Below, one piece after another: positions 6,843 through 7,967 of a stretch of 7,967 nt of DNA. The translations under genes were made by a program, and so were the position numbers. The stretch comes from a bacterium. GTDB taxonomy: Bacteria > Zixibacteria > MSB-5A5 > GN15 > FEB-12. How positions within the stretch are numbered: the first letter of the stretch is position 1; each line of letters starts with the position of its first letter. The notes under the pieces are model-generated. The model made no database searches, was not told the origin of the DNA, and was given only the letters and a program-made list of their open reading frames with translations. The stretch lies in the NCBI GenBank assembly GCA_030619425.1, contig JAUXBJ010000054.1, positions 1-7,967 on the forward strand, given 5' to 3'.

Positions 6843-7967
6843 TTATACTTGTCGCATCGCCGTGACCGGTTCCATTCGTGATGCTTTATACGCCGGCTGC
6901 AGGCTGGCGAGCGTCGATATTATGACAACGAGCAGCGACACGACGACGATTTCCATCGGATCCAGCGTCGGAGACAACAAAAGGCCCTTTTGGCGGCCGA
7001 AGTCAAAAGTGAGGGGGCTGGCCTGGAGAACAGCGATCGCCGCCAGAGAGAGAGCGGCGCCGGCAACAGATCCCAGTATACCTAAGCTGAGTCCTTCGAC
7101 CAAAAAGAGCGACAGGATCTTCCCGGGGCTGGTCCCGACGGCGGCAATGGTCCCGATCTCCCTGATCCGCCCGAAGACCGCCATGATCATGACATTCATC
7201 ACGCTGACCAGCACGATGGAAATGAGCATCAGTTTGATGAAAAGGGTCATCATATCGATCATTCTGGCTATATTGTAGAAAGGAGAGAGCTTCTCCCAGG
7301 TGTGGATCTCGTATTTCGGTTTTCCCTGCTTGTTCAACTCCCCCCCCAAACCTACCGCCAGTTGTTTTCCTACGCTCTCCAGCGCATCAGGATTTTTGAG
7401 GCGGATGGCGTATTCGTTAGCCTCGTTTTCCTTAATGCGAAGGATTTCCCGGGCGTCGTCAAGGTGGATGTAGCCGTCTCGCCCACCGGGTCCGGAGATT
7501 CCCTCGAGGATACCGCTTACGATAAACGTTTTGGCATTCACCGAACCATCCTGGTTGGTAGCAACCACCACCACGGTAGCCCCCAGTTTCACGTTCATTC
7601 CCTGGGCCAGCAGTTCCGGCATCAGGATTTCACCCGGTTTGAGCAAGCCGTCCGACGTCTCCCCCTGCAGGAATCGTTTTGGCAGAAGCGGCGACGCCAG
7701 AATCTCCCGGGCCGGATCGACGCCGTTCAGGCGAATGTTGGTCGTCTCCTCGAAGTTGCTGAGCATCCCTCCGAACTTGATGCGCCCAGAGTAGGCCTCT
7801 ACTTCGTCCAGTGCGTCCAGCGCTGCGTCGAGTTTCTGCATATCCGCGCTGCCGAGGTTCAGATGGAGGGGAAGATTATCTATGGAGGCCACATAACCGC
7901 GTTTGTGGATCTGGAGGTGGCCCAGCATAGAGTCTGTGATCTGGCCGATCATCATGGATTTGAAGGC
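6843..7967 (-). CDS. ABC transporter permease, MacB/FtsX/LolE type, 5'-truncated by window edge
   Basis: Inner-membrane permease of the type VII (MacB/LolCE/FtsX) ABC superfamily. The frame runs to the window edge without a stop (reads AFKSM before the first visible Met), so the N-terminal membrane helix and true start lie beyond 7967. The edge falls right after that helix, at the family's usual SMxxGQITDSMLGHLQIHKRGY junction. About 200 residues of periplasmic MacB-PCD domain follow, including GRIKFGGML, GEILMPELLAQGM and FIVSGILEG. Then comes the FtsX domain (numbered from ATG 7955) with helices at about 236-258, 283-308 and 335-352. The cytoplasmic REIGTIAAVGTSPGKI loop couples to the ATPase, and the family-typical end is PAYKASRMEPVTAMRQV. 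It stops at TAA 6843-6845. These permeases use ATP hydrolysis to extract lipoproteins or export substrates through a partner. Position ahead of a LolA-like gene favours a LolCE-like extraction role over MacB-type efflux. The cognate ATPase is expected upstream, outside the window. Confidence 0.93.
   Translation of the reverse strand, partial: AFKSMMIGQITDSMLGHLQIHKRGYVASIDNLPLHLNLGSADMQKLDAALDALDEVEAYSGRIKFGGMLSNFEETTNIRLNGVDPAREILASPLLPKRFLQGETSDGLLKPGEILMPELLAQGMNVKLGATVVVVATNQDGSVNAKTFIVSGILEGISGPGGRDGYIHLDDAREILRIKENEANEYAIRLKNPDALESVGKQLAVGLGGELNKQGKPKYEIHTWEKLSPFYNIARMIDMMTLFIKLMLISIVLVSVMNVMIMAVFGRIREIGTIAAVGTSPGKILSLFLVEGLSLGILGSVAGAALSLAAIAVLQASPLTFDFGRQKGLLLSPTLDPMEIVVVSLLVVIISTLASLQPAYKASRMEPVTAMRQV

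Noticed and set aside
1..7967. CRISPR array, insertion sequence or rRNA gene
   Set aside because: No regularly spaced long repeats, transposase motifs, terminal inverted repeats or conserved rRNA stretches were seen on either strand.

Overview
The window comes from a diderm (Gram-negative-type) bacterium: it encodes an outer-membrane beta-barrel protein, a periplasmic LolA-like protein and a FtsX/LolE-type inner-membrane permease. Base composition is moderate in GC. The sequence alone does not fix the phylum. The pairing of a GH27 alpha-galactosidase with a large spermidine-synthase-like membrane protein would suit an uncultured environmental heterotroph, but that is inference.

Layout. Positions 1-1098 (+) are the 3' part of a GH27 alpha-galactosidase gene with both catalytic aspartates present. 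Positions 1099-1462 are a gene-free gap between convergent genes. It holds a compact set of helically phased repeats (1207-1259) and a second, shorter direct repeat (1427-1443). All remaining genes are on the minus strand. Positions 1463-3625 encode a polytopic membrane protein with an embedded spermidine-synthase-like Rossmann domain, preceded by a good sigma70-like promoter at 3707-3735. Positions 3796-4344 encode a small two-helix membrane protein with a bacterial PH (YdbS/DUF304-type) domain. Positions 4345-4727 have no recognisable gene but contain a tRNA T-arm-like hairpin and several inverted repeats.

Positions 4728-7967 are a tight minus-strand operon, read from high to low coordinates: an ABC permease of the MacB/FtsX/LolE type (5' end outside the window), a LolA-like outer-membrane-lipoprotein-sorting-type periplasmic protein, and a beta-barrel outer-membrane protein whose GTG start overlaps the preceding stop by 4 nt. 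A hairpin spans that stop/start junction. Together the three products cover inner membrane, periplasm and outer membrane. They read as a dedicated ABC-driven trans-envelope route for a lipid, lipoprotein or other hydrophobic cargo. This is the most interesting system in the window; the cargo is unknown and the ATPase is presumably just outside the right edge.
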